A stretch of DNA of 49,684 nucleotides from the NCBI GenBank assembly GCA_046154695.1, contig JBJXFI010000213.1:1-49684 (forward strand), in the 5' to 3' direction. Below the pieces are notes generated by a model that ran no database searches, was not told the DNA's origin, and worked only from the letters and a program-made list of their open reading frames with translations. A program made the translations under genes and the position numbers. The stretch's first letter is position 1. Each line of letters opens with the position of its first letter. This stretch comes from DALYLB01 sp046154695 (lineage in GTDB: Bacteria > Acidobacteriota > Blastocatellia > RBC074). This document shows, piece by piece, positions 47,748-49,684 of this stretch.

Positions 47748-48013
47748 TTCTCACGCGGCCGGGGGGGCTGGCTCTTCTGTTCGCGGCATCCCGGGGCGCG
47801 GCCTGGGCGCAGTGCGCGATGTGCAAGGCGAATCTCGCTCACGCCGACAATCCGGCCGGCGCCGCGAAATCGATCAATGCCGCAATCCTGATTCTTCTTT
47901 TACCGACGCTTCTGATCATCGGCGGGCTGATCCGCATGATCTACCAGTATCGCAATTTTCAAAACGACCATGTCCATTACAGATCTTCCGACACTGAACG
48001 CCATTCTCAATAG
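47738..48013 (+). CDS. Small membrane protein with CxxC motif in the cox operon
   Basis: A 91-residue protein with a signal-like hydrophobic start (about 8-24, ending A-W-A-Q), C26-A-M-C29 directly after it, and one membrane helix (about 45-67). The ATG at 47738 lies inside the end of coxC (10-bp overlap), and its own end overlaps the DUF420 gene by 44 bp. This tight packing argues for a real, translationally coupled gene. Placed among oxidase genes, the CxxC could bind copper or take part in thiol redox needed for CuA assembly (inference). I do not recognise the family by name. Confidence 0.7.
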   Translation: MEVILTRPGGLALLFAASRGAAWAQCAMCKANLAHADNPAGAAKSINAAILILLLPTLLIIGGLIRMIYQYRNFQNDHVHYRSSDTERHSQ

Positions 48014-48401
48014 CGTCAGCGCCATCTTGCTGGCGACCGGATATGCCTTCATTCGCCGCGGAGAGCGGACCGCGCATCGCAACTGCATGCTCGGCGCGTT
48101 CGCGACCTCGACGCTCTTTCTGGCCTCGTATCTGACCTATCACTTCAGCAAACCGCTCGGACCGACGACGTTTCAGGGGCAGGGCGTGATTCGCCCGATC
48201 TATTTTTTCATTCTGATCACGCACACGATCCTCGCCGTGGTGATCGTGCCCCTGGTCTTCATCACGCTTTCCCGCGCCTTGAAGGCGCGCTTCGACAAGC
48301 ACCGGGCGATCGCCCGCTGGACGCTCCCGATCTGGCTTTATGTCTCGGTGACGGGCGTGGTGGTTTACCTGATGCTGTATCAGTTGTATCCGGCGCGGTA
48401 G
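47970..48401 (+). CDS. DUF420 membrane protein (oxidase-associated)
   Basis: A 143-residue protein with four membrane helices, starting M-S-I-T-D-L-P-T-L-N-A. Conserved histidines in Y-H-F-S-K and T-H-T-I-L-A-V and the closing K-H-R-A-I-A-R-W-T-L-P-I-W-L-Y-V-S-V-T-G-V match DUF420. Members of this family (for example CtaM) are linked to assembly or function of heme-copper oxidases. It overlaps the preceding small gene by 44 bp and ends the cox operon, 6 bp before the stop of the convergent DUF4912 gene. Confidence 0.9.
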   Translation: MSITDLPTLNAILNSVSAILLATGYAFIRRGERTAHRNCMLGAFATSTLFLASYLTYHFSKPLGPTTFQGQGVIRPIYFFILITHTILAVVIVPLVFITLSRALKARFDKHRAIARWTLPIWLYVSVTGVVVYLMLYQLYPAR

Positions 48402-48407
48402 CCTTCT

Positions 48408-49460
<1,053 letters not shown>

Positions 49461-49614
49461 GTCGATTCTCCCAACGGCCGCGCCGGGTTCCGACGAACCC
49501 GCGACCGAGATGGAACTGCTTCGTGTGATCTGGATGATGCTCGTATGATGGAACTGAAGCGTAGGGCTCGACGTGGGCCCTTGTCAAGGAAGGAACCCGT
49601 TCGGAGCTCCACCG

Positions 49615-49669
49615 GGTGTGATTACAAGTGAGACACAATGCGCCCCGACAGGGGCGGCGGAGGGTAGCC
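49615..49669. repeat. Family F copy at the right contig end
   Basis: The sequence GGTGTGATTA ... GAGACACAATG followed by CGCCCCGACAGGGGCG matches, in reverse orientation, the tail of the transposase-linked array at about 4499-4552, with roughly 80% identity by eye. The contig ends inside it, which suggests the repeat stopped assembly. The 154 bp between it and the DUF4912 gene show nothing else. Confidence 0.75.
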
Positions 49670-49684
49670 GGGGGGGGGGGGGGG
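49670..49684. other. Poly-G run at the contig end (likely artefact)
   Basis: Fifteen G residues end the window, mirroring the 35 C at the start. See the entry at position 1. Confidence 0.8.

Overview
The window is a 49.7 kb high-GC bacterial contig with about 29 protein-coding genes and no tRNA, rRNA or CRISPR array that I could see. The gene mix points to an Acidobacteriota chromosome, perhaps related to Bryobacteraceae/Solibacter. It has two very large TonB-dependent receptors with an N-terminal carboxypeptidase-regulatory-like domain, a secreted CehA/McbA-type metallohydrolase, two Tat-exported Gfo/Idh/MocA oxidoreductases, a DUF4912 protein, and a cox cluster with a cupredoxin lipoprotein, a Gly-rich CoxC and DUF420. 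This is inference from gene content; no rRNA or marker gene proves it. Both ends are homopolymer runs (35 C, 15 G) that look like sequencing or assembly artefacts.

Layout. 0.3-3.6 kb (+): a GspG-like anchored protein, a four-helix membrane protein and a secreted TPR protein. 3.8-4.6 kb: an IS200-type Y1 transposase followed by a REP-like palindrome array. 4.6-10.8 kb (+): a near-consensus promoter driving an MltD-type lytic transglycosylase with two LysM domains, then a YifB/ComM ATPase and the secreted metallohydrolase. 10.8-28.1 kb (-): a myo-inositol utilisation region. From upstream to downstream this strand reads iolB, iolC, a Cgl0159-type aldolase, iolD, iolG, then a TonB-dependent receptor, a secreted protein of unknown function, a Zn alcohol dehydrogenase, an IolE-like enzyme and a ribose/inositol-type ABC importer (ATPase, permease, binding lipoprotein). 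Together these give outer-membrane entry, inner-membrane uptake and most of the pathway from inositol to a C6 ketose-phosphate aldol split; iolA is not in the window.

28.5-31.8 kb: a convergent pair made of a glutamate-cysteine-ligase-like enzyme fused to CBS domains and a circularly permuted ATP-grasp-like protein. 32-39.3 kb: polysaccharide genes (SLBB protein, GT4 glycosyltransferase, small secreted protein, polyprenyl-phosphate sugar transferase) bracketed by the two Tat-exported Gfo/Idh/MocA proteins. 40-43.4 kb: a second giant TonB-dependent receptor with a strong terminator. 43.5-48.4 kb: a cytochrome c oxidase operon (cupredoxin, CoxB, CoxA, CoxC, small CxxC protein, DUF420). 48.4-49.5 kb (-): a DUF4912 protein.

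The most unusual feature is the density of palindromic intergenic elements. I count at least six sequence families. Family A has five copies of about 130-190 bp built on 9-bp-periodic ACGGAAnnn units. Family B has three long inverted repeats built on TCGGAGTTCCGC. Family C has two GCGAAGnCGCGA palindromes. Family D is one 26-bp perfect stem with a 2-nt loop. Family E is two GGCACAAGC palindromes. Family F is the transposase-linked array, with a further copy at the right contig end. They sit between genes, including inside operons, and only one transposase gene is visible.
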